Counted from the stretch's first letter, positions 47,401 to 60,400 are shown. The stretch: DNA of 64,000 nt from Ophiosphaerella korrae (GCA_028456385.1 JALNQF010000025.1:124001-188000), one strand, 5' to 3'. Notes: a model not told the origin generated them from the letters alone. Numbers and translations: made by a program.

Positions 47401-47690
47401 CTTCGAGCAATGCTTCCAAGGCATCTCTTGCCAGTCTTGAATCCACGGGTAGCTACCGCAACCCGTGGAACGACAGTGGCATCAATCTCGCGGACGACGA
47501 ACACCACACTAACTCTTGGCCAATACCAACTCCGCGATTTGAGTCCAAGTTTCCTTTTGGTTCCTCTTCAACAGCGGTGTCTGGGGATATCACGCCCCGT
47601 TACGACCCGCGGGGCTCCGTGGACAGCGGCCGCCCTAGTACTTCTCATTCTGCATCTGGATACCCGGCTCCTATTGGGCCTCCTCGTTAA
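44419..47690 (+). CDS. Multi-KH-domain RNA-binding protein
   Basis: Five exons: 44419-45033, 45089-45361, 45429-45890, 45937-46818 and 46866-47690, giving 1018 residues. Introns are 46-67 nt; all fall between codons. KH-type units recur. The clearest has SFHVPDQYHKRIIGIGGQHIQRIMKKYSV-like sequence with a canonical GIGG loop. Another has LICGRGRKNIKMIESATG with a GRGR loop; further units with degenerate loops lie around KVRKIIENNGSYILLPP and SVQIVFDG. This spacing resembles vigilin/Scp160- and Bicaudal-C-like proteins. The tail from about residue 830 is Ser/Pro-rich and disordered. The expected role is mRNA binding and control of translation or localisation in the cytoplasm. The ATG at 44419 is the longest start; MHRISNF at about 44524 may be the true one, since the first 35 residues are Pro/Arg-rich. 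Confidence 0.88.
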
Positions 47691-48480
47691 ATGATACACC
47701 ATTTCGATACTACTCCTTATACCGGTCTTACGAAACAATACCCCGCTATGCGATATCTGTCTGGTCAACTCAGGCGACCACAAAAGAATTATACCCATTC
47801 CATGCCGGCGAGTACCTTGAGGACTCGTTCGGTTGCTTGTTTCTGCTTTTGCTGTATTGCGTGTTCTGTTTCTGTTTTCTGTGTGGGGTTTTCAGTTATA
47901 TTTCCGGCGTTGCAAGAGTTCGTGAATGATTCCCCAAGAATATACCAATTTGCTGCTTTGTGAGTTTCTGCTCGTGTTTACCGCGTCGGAGATGGTGTGT
48001 GGGAAGGACGGAATGGCTGAAATGAAATGGAACGGAATGGATGATACCCCCGCTAACCGTGGTGAGACGGATCTTTGTGGGCATGGCTATGGTGTAAGGG
48101 ACGGTTCGGATAACAGAGGTATACGGGTGTGCAAGACGCAAGCCATTACAATGAGTGGAGAGAGGCATGCAAAAGGTTAGGTGGACTATCGACACAATAG
48201 ACGAATGAAGCACATTTATACCTGGAATGTTGGGTTTAATCTCTAGATTTATATTTGATTGCTCTCCACTTTGCTGTTGTGGAAATTGTAGTGTTCACGT
48301 GATATTTGCAAATATAACATCGGCGATATCGGGGTTAGAGCCGAATATGAGTTCATCATCATTTGAATTCGAGTTTCCATCAATCGGTATACAAACAGTG
48401 CTTGGTTACCCTCACGAAGCCACCCGGCACATAATTCAGCAACTCTTAATCTAATCGCTCCAGCCGCATAGCTTCCGGTC
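47691..48480. other. Intergenic
   Basis: 790 bases between the KH gene and the rhodanese gene, both on the + strand. No coding or RNA signal. Confidence 0.5.
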
Positions 48481-49232
48481 ATGGCGTCTAAACCTACACT
48501 CCCCGCTCTTCTTTTCTGCAACTACACTTCGCTCGTCGGCAGTCGCGCATCACAATTTCAAACTCAGGTGACACGCATTCTAGGGGCCCAGCTACAATCA
48601 CAAACTCAAGTTGCGTGGGGAAGACAGACAGAGGGCGCCGTAGGCGGTATAGAGAGATGGAGTGGACGCAGTAAACTCCAAGCTATTCCCATAAAAGTGC
48701 AAGTAGGCTTCGGACAAAGAAGATGGTATTCCGCAGAATTGGATAAAAACAAGATATATGAATTTGAAGATGTATGTGCGCTCCCTCCCTTTTCACCCCT
48801 CTACTCGCTAAACTCACCACTCAAGATTCTCGCCATCCTCCAAACACCATCCTCCTCCCGCCTCCTCATTGATGTCCGCGAACCCAATGAATTCTCGGCA
48901 AACAGTATTCCCACTGCAATCAATCTCCCCATTACCTCTCACCCTGACGCCCTTCTTTTGAGCGAAGAGGACTTTCAAGACCAATTCGGCTTCGCGAAGC
49001 CTCCTTTGAACAAAGAAATAATAATGTTTTGTAAAGCAGGCGTGCGAAGTAGAGCGGCTGCACGCATTGCCCAACAAGCAGGGTAAGTGAAGTTAGCCCC
49101 AATATCTGTGTAGATCTGAAATAGCGATGACGTGTTTTCTACAGTTATCAAAATGTGAGCGAATACCCGGGATCCTGGAAGGATTGGGAAAGTCGTGGTG
49201 GGCCGGGGACAAAGACATCGCCGAAACCTTAG
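48481..49232 (+). CDS. Mitochondrial rhodanese-domain sulfurtransferase
   Basis: Three exons: 48481-48771, 48826-49082 and 49145-49232, giving 211 residues. The first 85 residues are rich in Arg, Gln, Ser and Thr and lack acidic clusters, consistent with a mitochondrial presequence ending near FGQRRWYSAEL. A single rhodanese domain follows: IYEFEDV, LLIDVREPNEFSANSIPTAINLP, and the active loop MFCKAGVRSRAAARIA, with the catalytic Cys in CKAGVR. It closes with YPGSWKDWESRGG, as in yeast Rdl1/Rdl2 single-domain thiosulfate sulfurtransferases. The expected reaction is transfer of sulfane sulfur from thiosulfate to glutathione or cyanide. The first intron is open in frame, so an unspliced reading would add 18 residues; the GTATGT donor argues for splicing. 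Confidence 0.88.
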
Positions 49233-49617
49233 GGTAGGGGTGGGCCCTAGTTGCCGGTTACCGAGACAAAGACTGTGAGGGGGGAGGGAGATCTGGGGCC
49301 GCAGGGGAAGATGTCGTATCCCAAGTGACCGATGACACCAAGGCAGTAAGAGTGGAGAACGATATTTGTGTATGATATCTATGTATGGATGAAACTAGTG
49401 GAGTGTAGCTGTCCCTGTGTCAAACGCAATCTGAACCCGCACCATCTAAAGCTTTGTATAGCCTGGACATGTATATGATGGAGAGAAGGGGATCGCATGA
49501 CAATTGCAAGAGACTACCGAAAGCTATCCCAACCTTCCAGCGGATAACCACTAGATAGTGGGCAAATCAGTGGCCGTGAATACTAGTGACATCTTCATGA
49601 AAAGGAATCTCACCATG
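49233..49617. other. Intergenic
   Basis: No feature recognised between the rhodanese gene and the decayed gene. Confidence 0.4.
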
Positions 49618-51246
49618 TCAAGAAGACGACAGCGTAATGCTATAGCACATTTGGTTAATACATGAGTATGACAAGAATTTTCGAACGTACTTGAGAAGGT
49701 TGAACGAGTTTAGCAACGGATGCATGCCTGCTGCTGCCTCGAAGCGGGCATTGATATCGTTGATGATAAGCTGAAACTGCTTCACCTCAGGTAGTCGCTC
49801 CGTGTCCATGTACAATCCTGCCAGAGACAACGCCTCAGACTCTTCGTCTAGAAGATTTTAAAAAATGAAATGAAGGGTGATTGAGTTTACCCACCCGTGA
49901 ACATAGCCCTTAAACCCATCTATAATCATTCGATCGTTCTTCTTGCGACTCCTCAGTCCCAACATCATCACCGCCAGTAGCAGAGTTCAAGAACCTCCGA
50001 AACAGACTTCTGATATAGTGGTTGCTCTTCGAACTTCTGTGCAACTTGTAGAATTCACGTCCCGTGCAGTTTGGAAGTGGCACTGACAAAGAGCGACCAC
50101 CCCGTTGGCCCATGAATTCCAGTGATTCTTATCACCCAGCGCAGGACACAGCTCGAACAAGTCTCTATCTATCAGTTTCTGCATAGATGTCTCCACGCAA
50201 CTTCCTCTGATATTTAAATGCCCCAGGTAAGATACTCGCCGAAGAAAAATCCGCGGTCCCTCTTCAGGAGACAAAGAAACGACTTTAGATTATTTGATTC
50301 TAGCACATCTAAGAAAGGGGCAAAAATCTCCGTGGCCTCCAGATCTTTGACAAATGTACCTTTGGGAAAGTTGCGTGTGTTGATAATCAAAATGCGTATT
50401 TCGGACAGTGGTGACTTATCTTTGGACTCGTGATGCTTGTAAGGCGCGCACTGTGGCACAAAAAGCAACGAATTGGTCCAGCTCATGAAATCGCATTCTT
50501 CTTCGTGTGCGGGATACCACCTAAAATGATCGTTCAGACACACAGCAGCTGCATGTGAATTAAGCTTGAATACATCCTGTGTCTGATTGCACTTGTTTAG
50601 TATGCTTGGTGGTGTGGCAACTTTCGGGTTTGCATTGCCGGCAGACTTGGGAGGATACGTGCTAATGAGGTACCACAGAGCTTTCCCTTGTTTAAGCAGT
50701 GGCATTTGTTGACGTTGGAAGGGATTAGGCTGAAAGAGAAGATGATCATTGTCGGCAGACCGAAAACATTAGCAATACATTATCACCACGGCTCCTAATG
50801 TATATACCTCGGATGACTCCGCTAATTTGACCACCATTTCTCGGAATGGTTTGGTAGTATCCCGGAGATCTTGGTCGTTGTCTGCAATTTCGTCTTTGAG
50901 CCACTGGTTTAGCCAACCTTGGAATAATAAATTCAGAAAACGACAGGTACTATCCAGTTATAAGCTTTTTCTTCCAACTAGAATACAAACAATGATCTAT
51001 ATTGAAGTTTTCTGTTATACGAGGAAAACGAGTCACAAATCGTTGGTGTTGGGCCAAGCAGCTCACCCATTATCAAAAAGCCGTGCGAACAATTATTGCT
51101 TGCTGAAAGCTCCTGGATATCAAGGTAATTACACTTGGTGTCATCTGGAAATAAGTCAGTCGTGATATGCATCGGATTGGAGGATAATCTCAGGCGCTTG
51201 ATTCGCGCAAACACATTGAAATCTGGTGCGAAAACAGCTTGAAACA
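49618..51246 (-). pseudogene. Decayed gene of unknown function (F-box/LRR-like start)
   Basis: Three exons can be joined cleanly: 51246-51067, 50917-50808 and 50729 onward. They read FARIKRLRLSSNPMHITTDL, YLDIQELSASNN, GWLNQWLKDEIADND, FREMVVKLAESSE, PNPFQRQQMPLLKQGKALWYLIST and LNDHFRWYPAHEEECDF. The reading then breaks. At about 50224 a frame change leads into HLNIRGSCVETSMQKLIDRDLFELCPALGD; one G added to the GGGG run would restore it. About 150 bases later a second shift leads to GREFYKLHRSSKSNHYIRSLF. A last coherent stretch, LAGLYMDTERLPEVKQFQLI, lies near 49700-49830. No first exon with an ATG is found. The first block resembles leucine-rich repeats of fungal F-box-like proteins, but the family is not identified. 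Confidence 0.6.
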
Positions 51247-51254
51247 CTAGATGA

Positions 51255-51602
51255 AAAGATCAAGTCATAGCCACATTTCAGGCCTCTAGTAATATTGAAA
51301 TTTTCTGAGCTTAATAGATTGTGTCCTTCAGCTTCAAGAAGAGTTTTAGCTGAATTATTTGGTAGTGAAGTGGAGTGAAAATTTGAATATATACCTTCTT
51401 AGTATGTTATTTATATCAATATAGGCTTGTATTAAACGCCTCTTTACGAAAAAAAAAATAAACTAAACTGGACATGGTATATTATACATTGAAATAAATC
51501 GCCGAGAGGAGAATAGTAGAACTGAGTATTATGAGATAGCGTTATCTCATATGATGCGCTACGCTTTCAAAATCCATTTTAACGAAAGAAAGTGTAAAGA
51601 AA
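51255..51602. other. Intergenic
   Basis: AT-rich 3' flank of the ABC transporter gene. No feature recognised. Confidence 0.4.
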
Positions 51603-54600
51603 TCATCGATCCAAAGCTTGAGCTTGACACTGAATACCGTCGTTAGCATGTTATCCTTCCATAACAAAAGAGCTGGACTATGACTTACCATCTGCCAATA
51701 GACACCCCTTTTCCTCAACAACGTTTGATGGTCTCCCTTCTCCAACACCTTGCCACTCCCCATCACGAAGATAACATCAGCTTTCTGAATCGTAGCTAGA
51801 CGGTGCGCAACTGCGATGACAGTACGTCCGCCCTCGCCCGCAGCCCTTTCGATTGCTTCTTGCACCAGCTTCTCGGACTTCGAGTCTAGCGACGATGTGG
51901 CTTCGTCGAGCAATAGTACTTTTGGTTTCCGAAGTAGTGCACGGGCAAGACTAAGTCGTTGTTTTTGGCCACCAGAGAGACTCATGCCTTTGGGGCCGAG
52001 GCGTGTTTCGTACCCTTCTGGTAGTGAGATTATGAAGTCGTGAATTTGGGCGTCACGACATGCAGCTTCAATCTCTACATCGGTGGCTGTGTCGACGGAG
52101 AGAGCGGCATTTTCACGAATCGTGCCTTCGTATAGTGTTGGTTCTTGGGATACGAGACTAAGATGTGAACGATAAGTAGCGGGTGAGAGGGTGGCGATGT
52201 CTTGGTTGTTGTAGAGTATGGTACCATGCGTGGGGTCGTAGAAGCGCTCAAGGAGAGATATGATGGTGGATTTACCGCAGCCCTATTGAGGTCAGTTGTG
52301 TTTGCCAAACAATTAATAGGTCAAAGAGATAGATGGCGTACCGAAGCGCCAACAAGCGCTGCGAACTGGCCTGGCTCCACTTTGAGATTTAGGCTTGATA
52401 GCACTGGCACCTCCCGCGACTTGTAAGCGAAGCTCACATTTCGGAACTCAATGCTGACGCCTCCACTTCCCTCCTGAATCAAAGCCCACTTATCAGCACC
52501 ATCTTCCTTCGCTGGCCGCATACCTATGATACGGTTTGCAGCACCAGTGGCTTGTGCCATGTTGGGAGAGACAGAAAACCATATCCCCGCCGCCACAGCC
52601 CCTTGTATAACACCCATGAAGACGACGAAGAAATCTATGATGTTGTACTCTCTCTTCGCTAACAACGTGCCGCCATACCAAAATGCCAAAGCCATACACG
52701 CTAATTCGAGACTATCGCTTGCAGCGAAGACGAGAGTGTTGAGCTTTGCTTTTCGAAAGGCGTCGTTGACATGTCCTTTTAAAAGCGTGTCATAGCGGTC
52801 GCCGATGTAGTTCTCCATGATGAGACTGAGCACCGTGCGGAAAGCACCAACAGCTTCACACGCGAATTGACTGCTGTTCTCAAACACCTTAGTATTATCG
52901 TTTTCGAATTCCATCTCCATACGCATTCGAATATATCCAGAAATAAGGATGATAGGCAGCGCTGAAAAGAGACAGACCAGTGTGAATTTCCAGCCATATA
53001 CGAAAGAAATGACCACACAGCCAATGATATTGACAACAGCGATGAGCGCGAATGACATCTCCGTCGACATGAGCTTCTGCAGGTTCTCGCAATCGGTACT
53101 CAATTTCGCTGTCAACGAACCGGGGCTGTGGCCTTGGTCGTCGAAAAATGGAATGCGTTTGTGTAGCATGTTGCCTAGGTATTCTTGTCGATAATTGAGC
53201 GTCACGGCAATCGAGATGAGATGCGTGGCTGTGCCGAGAACGAAATATGCCGCGCCTACACCCAGTGCTAGCACACCGAACATACCGGCATAGAAGTTTC
53301 CCTTGCTTACTAGCTGGCCGCCAGTAAATGTGAAGACTTGCATGACATTGGCAAATATGTATGCTTGGAGCGGATAGACAGCACCAGCTGCTAGAACACC
53401 GAGTGTGGCAATACTGTAGAGCACCCAGTGTTGTCGCTGTTCGTATAAGAGGCGTCCAAAGCTCCTGAAGAGTCCAGTTGGCTTATACTCTGGGTCTTCG
53501 GTTGACGTATTGCTGGCCTGATCTTTGGAATCATGCTTTTCTTCCTCGGCAGTTACAATCTCCTTGAGCGCTGGGTCATCAATGTCTTCCTGTTCTGTCT
53601 CCATAGCAAGATTCTGAGCAGTTACTAAACCCTGATACACACCTAGGTCTTGCTGTAATAACTCGTCGTGAGTACCTTGTTCTACAAGCTTGCCCTGTCG
53701 TAGGACAATAATCTTGTCGGCTCGTCTGATGGTGGAGAGACGATGAGCAATGACGATTGTCGTTCTGTTCTTTGACACACGGTCAAGGGCTTCTTGGACA
53801 ATTCGCTCCGTACGAACATCGATAGCACTCGTCGCTTCGTCCAAAATCAGAATTGGTGGCTGCTTGATGATGCTTCGAGCGATGGCAATACGTTGTCGCT
53901 GCCCCCCAGAAAGTTTGATACCACTCTCCCCAACGAGGGTGTCGTAGCCTTGTGGTAGTCTTGAGATGAACTCCTCAGCATAGGCCTCGCGACAAGCATC
54001 TTCCACCATTTTCATTTTCTCTTCTTTAGGCAAGTCTTGGTAACGTGTTCCACATAGACCAAAAACAACGTTATTGTAAAGTGTGTCGTTGAATAGGAAA
54101 GGCTCCTGCTGAACAAGGCCAATCTGTGAGCGCCACCATTTGAGGTCGACATCCATGAGGTCTGTTTCTCCGATTTTTATTGCGCCAGTGCAGGTATGTG
54201 GCCCAAGTTCGGTCTCTTCATTCTCATTGCTTTTGTCGTCTTTAGCCTTGGTTGTAGATGCCTTATCTTTGGACTTATTTGCTTTAGCATCCCTGGTTTT
54301 AGACCATCTTGACTTCTTCGCTTGGTCATCTCTGATTAGCATGTTATTTGAGGACGGATCTATTGACTCTTCTGTAGCAGCGCTTGCTGTAGTCCCAAGC
54401 AGTTCGTACCATCTCTGGACAAGTCCCACAACAGTCGACTTGCCCGAACCGGATGGGCCTACTATGGCAGTAACCTTACCAGCCTCAAAATTCAAATCAA
54501 CACCATGAAGGATTTGGACATTTGGCCTACTCGGATATGAGAAAGCTACGTTCTCAAAGGAAATATTTGCATCCGCACTGATTTCTGGCTCTTGAAGACC

Positions 54601-55927
54601 AGATGTCTTTGGGAGTGGAGCATCGATGGTGGCAAAGAGCTCTGTTGCGGCCGTCGCAGCTTTTGCAATAGCAATGATTGGCCCTGCGAGTCTTCCAATA
54701 TGTTGCGTAGCCATCATGACGGAGAAGAGCACAACGACGATAACACCCACATCTGGAAGTTTGCCCTCAACCAGCTGCTTTATACCGAACCAGAACGTGA
54801 TTGCAAACGTTCCGTACATTGCAATCATAGATGGCGACACCATCAGGCCCATGATTGGAGCTCCCCTTTTCTCATTTTTGGCAGCCGCTTTGAGGATCAT
54901 TTTGTGCTGTCTTGCTAATTTTGCCTCAGCGCCAAAGGCGACGACGATGCGTATGGAGGAAAACATCTCATAAGCGAGAGCTGAAGCATCCTCATGGTGT
55001 TTTTCTGTGACTTTATGAATTGTGATGAAAGGCGGGATCAGCATCCCATACACGACCAGAATGAAAGGAAGCGATGCAGATGCAACAAGCGTGAGCAGCC
55101 ACCCCTTGATAAATGCAACGACGTATAGTCCGATTGTAAACGCAAACGACTGAAACAACATTGCAAAGTGTTGTGAAATAGCGAGCTGAATAGTGTTCGA
55201 CGAGGTGGTTATACGCGTGGAGACCTTGCCAGGGCTAATAGTATCGACGACGCCAACAGGTTGTGCGAAGAGGGCACGTAGGTAGGCTAGACGAAGAGCA
55301 GCGGATATTCTCAGCCCACTGATACGTACGGTGAGCTAGTCAAAGTGGGTCAGCTTGTGAGATTGAAAGCGGAGCCACAAGCTTACCATTGAAATATAGG
55401 ATAACACAAACTTGCCGATAAAGAGATAGAGTATGTTTAGTGATAATTTGTTAATTTCAGCCTGAAACTCAGCTCGCGTTACAGTCGTGCCTGGCAGAAA
55501 GTAGTTGGTGAAATTACCAACCAACTGGCCTAGAAGATAATTAGCACTTCAACCAACATCAGCGCTGTCATGGAACGTACCGAATACTATGTTCATCAAG
55601 GGCATAGCGATACCTGATCCGATCGAGGTGATACAGCACGTTACAATCAAGAAGTAGTCCAGCTTGGTTCCGTATGAAAAGATCCGCTGCCAGCATAAGT
55701 TAGCACTTAGAGACCTGGTTGATGGGCAGAGCACCTACGAAGTAGTTCTTCATGCCACCCTCAACAGGTTTCTTGGATGCCTTTTCACTACTCGTACCGA
55801 TATCTATCGCATCTGTAGTTGTATCCTTTGGAGGACTTCCTGTTTCTTGCACATGTGCTAAGATTACAGTTGTGTCTGCTTTAACTGAAGCCGTATGTGG
55901 TGGTTGTGGGTCGACTCGTCCCGCCAT
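51603..55927 (-). CDS. Full-size ABCB (MDR-type) ABC transporter
   Basis: Six exons on the minus strand: 55927-55739, 55686-55581, 55529-55387, 55335-52342, 52282-51689 and 51629-51603, giving 1350 residues. Order is TMD1-NBD1-TMD2-NBD2. The cytosolic start ends GGMKNYF, joined to RIFSYGTKLDYFLI, the first membrane helix. NBD1 has GPSGSGKST, LSGGQRQRIAIARS and ILILDEATSAID. NBD2 has GASGCGKST, split by an intron inside Walker A, then LSGGQKQRLSLARA and LLLDEATSSLD. The last exon encodes only CQAQALDR. A Lys/Asp/Ser-rich insertion of about 70 residues sits just after the NBD1 Walker A helix. Fungal members export drugs, toxic metabolites or lipopeptides from the plasma membrane. Both ATP sites look functional; the substrate is unknown. 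Confidence 0.94.
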
Positions 55928-56471
55928 GATTGAAGATTAATGACTGTGAACGTCTTTAAAAAAGCGTTATAATGACACGAAGAATGGTGTCCTCGAAGGT
56001 GTAGGAATCAGCATGTAAATATTAGGGCCAAAAATGGGTGCCTGATGGGGGCTTCAGGTGATTCGTTCTTGGAAACGTGCTAACGCAAATAGAACCCGCA
56101 GAATTTATCCCAAAAGCGTAGTGAATGGACTATTGTACAGTTTGAAGCCTTAATGATACATGTGCTGTGCTTTGCATTAAAAAGGACTCGGGTTCGCGAT
56201 GAGTCTAACGTGGATGAGAAGCGCGCTAGTTGATTCTCTTTCCTAATTGAGCGACTTCATGCGAAAAGTAGGAAAAACATCAGGATGTTTCCCTTGCTTC
56301 CAGAACTTATATGTAAAAGTACAAATTTAAAGAGTCATAAATTTTTACGAACAGCTACAAACTCCTCATAGACTGTCCCTATCGCAGAATATTTGAGCAT
56401 TCGAGTGAGGCCGGTTCTTTACAGCGGCCATCTACAAACCGGAATGTCGGTCAGTGCACGGTCCGGCTCGC
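55928..56471. other. Intergenic
   Basis: ABC transporter promoter and 3' flank of the small orphan gene. Nothing further recognised. Confidence 0.5.
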
Positions 56472-57017
56472 CTACCGACTCTGCGACGTTCCTTCTAATT
56501 CGTTACAAGCCACATTCATCTTCTCTGGATCCATCCCGAACCTTCTGTGCATAGTTTCGCGCAAAGGGCATTGACAACGATGAACTGTGCTTGAGTTAAC
56601 TATCCGCTAGAATCACTAAGCAAAAATAGGAAATTACCGTTCACAAGAAGCCAGAAGTTGTACGTCATGTGCCTTTTTGGACTACAGGCCGAGGCTGTTG
56701 GGCAGAGGCGAAGAGAGGTAGTAAACCCTTGTTCTATTGAAAACGCTCTGAAAACTTCATCAAGGGTAACTCGACCAGGAGCACTGCATTCCGCGAAAGG
56801 GTCCGTAACAACCATCTTACATCTCGTACCTTGACAACTCTAGAAACCTTTGAGCTTCTGCGTCTATAACTTGAGAGCCGTATCTGTAGTCTAGTCTCCA
56901 ACGTTGATATAAACCACTTGAATTGAAAACCAATGCTGAAGTTAATATATTACATGGCATTGCTGCCAGATCAACCCGAACAAGTCTACCCAGCACCCTA
57001 TCTTGTGACCCAGGCAT
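56472..57017 (-). CDS. Small six-cysteine protein, unknown function
   Basis: Three exons on the minus strand: 57017-56821, 56783-56638 and 56584-56472, giving 151 residues. Both introns are GT-AG (GTAAGA and GTAATT donors; 37 and 53 nt, the first unusually short), and the total is in frame. The product includes LYQRWRLDYRYGSQVIDAEA, GRVTLDEVFRAFSIEQGF and a closing MHRRFGMDPEKMNVACNELE. Cysteines fall at PCN, RLC, SAC, RCQC and ACN. No clear signal peptide precedes them, but MPCNILTSALVF could be part of one if an upstream exon was missed. I recognise no family. The regular, low-stop reading over three exons favours a real gene. Confidence 0.45.
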
Positions 57018-57469
57018 ATTGGTACACTCATATTGGATATGAGATACATAATTTTGCTACGAGAAACCCGCCTCTATGCTAGCCATACAACATCCACAAT
57101 ATACTATAATAAAATTAAACCACACTATCAATAAGACAAGACAAGACAACGAAACAAGAAATGAGGTTATGGAAATATATCGATGAAAGTGACGAAAGAC
57201 CTAGTGACCAGAAAGTGAAAAAGAGACAACCCAAAACCTTGATAACACCAGTTTTTTAGAGGCCCAAAGAAGGAAGCAAAACGCCACGGATACTCACTCA
57301 GACCAGCGAGCCAAGCGCGTGTACACGCAGTTCCAAACAACACAGATAGAAGATGCGTCAAGGACGAAAACCGCACTTGACACTCAGTCGCCCCAACCCT
57401 AATCTATGGGCAGACCTTTCCCAAGTCCTCGCAATATTTCATCTTTATTCGAAATGGTAGAGAAGCCTT
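57018..57469. other. Intergenic
   Basis: 3' flank of stu1 and promoter of the small orphan. Repeated GACAA units near 57130-57160; otherwise nothing. Confidence 0.4.
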
Positions 57470-60400
57470 CTAAGCCACCCCCCTCTTCGCAAGATAATAC
57501 GCCAGCAGGTTCAAATGCTGTTCCCTCGCACCCGCAACCGCCTTCCAAAACCCGCCATCCTCCTTCTCGCCCCCAGGTCCCGCAATCCGCTCATGTAATG
57601 CGACGCAGAATTCGATATCCGCTTTACGCACATCAGCGTCCTGGTCGTCCATGCAGCGCACAGCTAGTTTACCAAGTCGAGCAGTTTGCTCTGCGGAGAG
57701 CGCGATGTTTTTAGCACTGCTAATTTGGATGAGGGAGGCGAGAGTGGTGAGAGCCATGGTGATGGTCTTAGTGATGCCGCTCATGGGGGGTGAAGTGAGT
57801 GAGGATTTGGGGGGGGAGGCGGTCGGTGTGAGACCGGGAGAGTCTTCGATTAAAGAGAGGACGGCGTTGAGGCAATCGGAGGTTTGGCCATATTTAACAA
57901 TTTCATCAGCGGTGGTCTCGAGATCGATAGCAATATGCGATGTATTGTCGTGCTGGGCTTTCGTTTGCAGGATCGTGCAGAGGACACGAGAGAAGTATTT
58001 GGCGGTTTCTTTTCGGTACAAGGACAGCATGGCACGGATTGTTGCCAGTGCTTGAACTTTTAGGTTTGCTGCTTTCATTGGGGGCGTCTTCAGCTCTTCG
58101 GCTGGTGCTTGAAGGAAGTCTAAGCATACTAGGAGCAAACGGCCAAAGTTTTCATCATTTGGACCCCAGATCTCATGATTTGATTTGACCATGTCTTGCA
58201 TGCGGCGGAACATGTGAGCTTCGACTGTGCGGCCTTCGATCTTCTTGATACCACTCGCAAGTAGCTGCCTGTTCTTCAGTACTTCGGCATGGTTAGTGTC
58301 ATTGCTCTCTGAGAACAGAACACTTCCGGTGCTAGTCGTCTTATGATGGCCTCGAGGGCGCTCTTCGCTCGCGTTACCCATGACAGTATCACTTGATGTG
58401 CTCCCGTTGCTAGGTCGTCGCTCAATATTTTTCTCGTTGATAGGAAGTTCACCAAGGACCGGCTTTTGCGCATCACTGTCGACAGTGGCGGGTTCATCAC
58501 CAACGAAGGGGTCTTCGAAAACTTGGACCTCCTCTTGAGCGTCAGTGCCTCGCGTGCTGGGACGATCGGGAGAGCGTAGTCGTGGGCTTCGCGTTGATGA
58601 TCGAAAACCAAAACTGTTGATATCACCCATAGACTTTGGGCTTCTTAAGCTCGATGCGCGCGGGCTAGGTGCTGCAAGTCGTCCTGAATTTGGTGTCGTT
58701 TTTGGCGGTGTACCCTGGAATGATTGTGTTGTGGGCCGTGCCAAATTTGGTATGACCATGGTGAAGTTGTCCTCATCTCCTAGGTCAACGGCATCGTTAT
58801 CAACAACCACTGTCCCCTCCATTCCGTTTCTTTGTCGGAATGGAATAGTACCCGGGTCATGGTGACTCTGTGATCGCACGAACGGTTTCACCATTGTCAA
58901 ATCCTCATCTTTAGCTGGGCTTACAGCAGGACTGTCTTGCCGCGAGTTTGTGATCGGCGTCTTGCGGTTCATTGTTGCTTGGCCTAGCCTAGACTTGCTC
59001 CGAATGGGACTAACAGTAGGACTGTTTTGAGTCTGAGCTCGTGGCCGAGCAGTGCTCTTCGGTGCAACAGATTTCTTCGTTGTCGTAGCTGCGGGCGTCT
59101 TCTCTGGAGTCATTGACGGCGTCACCTTACCAGTCCCAGCACGACGAGCAGCATATGGATCAGCGGTGGCAGGCCTGGTGAGTTCTGGGCGTGGTCGAAT
59201 TGGTCGTCGGACTGACCCTCCTAACAGTGAACCTGTACCCGTAGAATTTTTCAATGCCGATTTAGTTGCCTCACCAGACATAGCGGAAGGCGGTCTTGCT
59301 GGCCCAGACGAAGCTGATGAGGCGATCGAGGTGGTTCGTACTCCTACTCCTAGAGACTTCGTCGATACTGATTTCACTGGTGAGTAAGTCGCAGCAGCAG
59401 ACATGGGTCGCTCAGGGACACCTTTGGACTCAGCCATCTTTGCTCGCCGTTGCTCAGCAATCTTTTCCTTCAAAGCATTGCGGGCAGCTCCCGCGCCGAC
59501 AGACTTAGAGAATGAGGCTGTGCTGACTTGAGAGGAAGTGAGTGAAACATTTGGGTTGTTAGGATCTTTCTCTAGTGCTGTCTTTTCTCTCTTCTCTAGC
59601 GTTTCAAACATCCTGCCAGTTTGATTAATATATGCATTGACTCGTCCTTGTTAGGAAACTTACATTTGGGCTCTCTGTGTCCATACAAGAGAAAATGTCC
59701 AGTATGTGCTTCGATATGCCTCACGCACTTTGGGATTGGCATCAGTAACTCCTTTCTTAATAACCTTCTCCAGCGAGTCCAGTCCACCCGAGTGTTCAAT
59801 GTGCGATTTGTGCTTCCGGATAAGCGTCTTCACCCAAGTTGCCGAATATGTCCGTGGCTGTACATTCTTATCCTGTACGGCAAATGAAACATGCTGCAGT
59901 ATACGGCTGTTATACGTAGCATTTGACAGAATGGCTTCAACGGTGACGTTGCCGTTCTGAGCAGCAATGTTCTTTGTTGCGGCGCACATCTTGATAAAAC
60001 TCTGCAGGAGAATCTCCACCCATGGGTCGATGGCGTTACCAAGCGTCTTTGCCAACTCTTGCACTAATTGACAGCCGTTTGTGGACATGGTTGTGCGAAG
60101 AGTGTTGGCCACCTTCAGGATGCCGTCTAGAATCGACTTGATGCCTGCGACAAAAGCTCCGGTAAATTCGGATGGTGCGTTGCCCATTAGTATCCGTCGC
60201 AGCTTGGTGGTATTCTTGTCTCGCGCCAACCAGTTCTGCTCCGATTCCCTTCCCTCAAACGCCGGTGCCATGTCCCGGAAGATATCATCGAGCTCGCGTT
60301 GTGTGTAAATGTGTATGGGGTCCATAGTGACTGCTTCGGTTGGTGGGGGTTGCTCGGCTAAGACGTCTGCAATGCCATGGTCAGGCTGTAGCGTATGTGC

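Noticed and set aside
55700..55738. ABC transporter reading through GALPINQ
   Set aside because: Would end at a stop or need a 28-nt intron; the GTAGGT donor at 55738 gives a 52-nt intron and the conserved YFRIFSYG junction.
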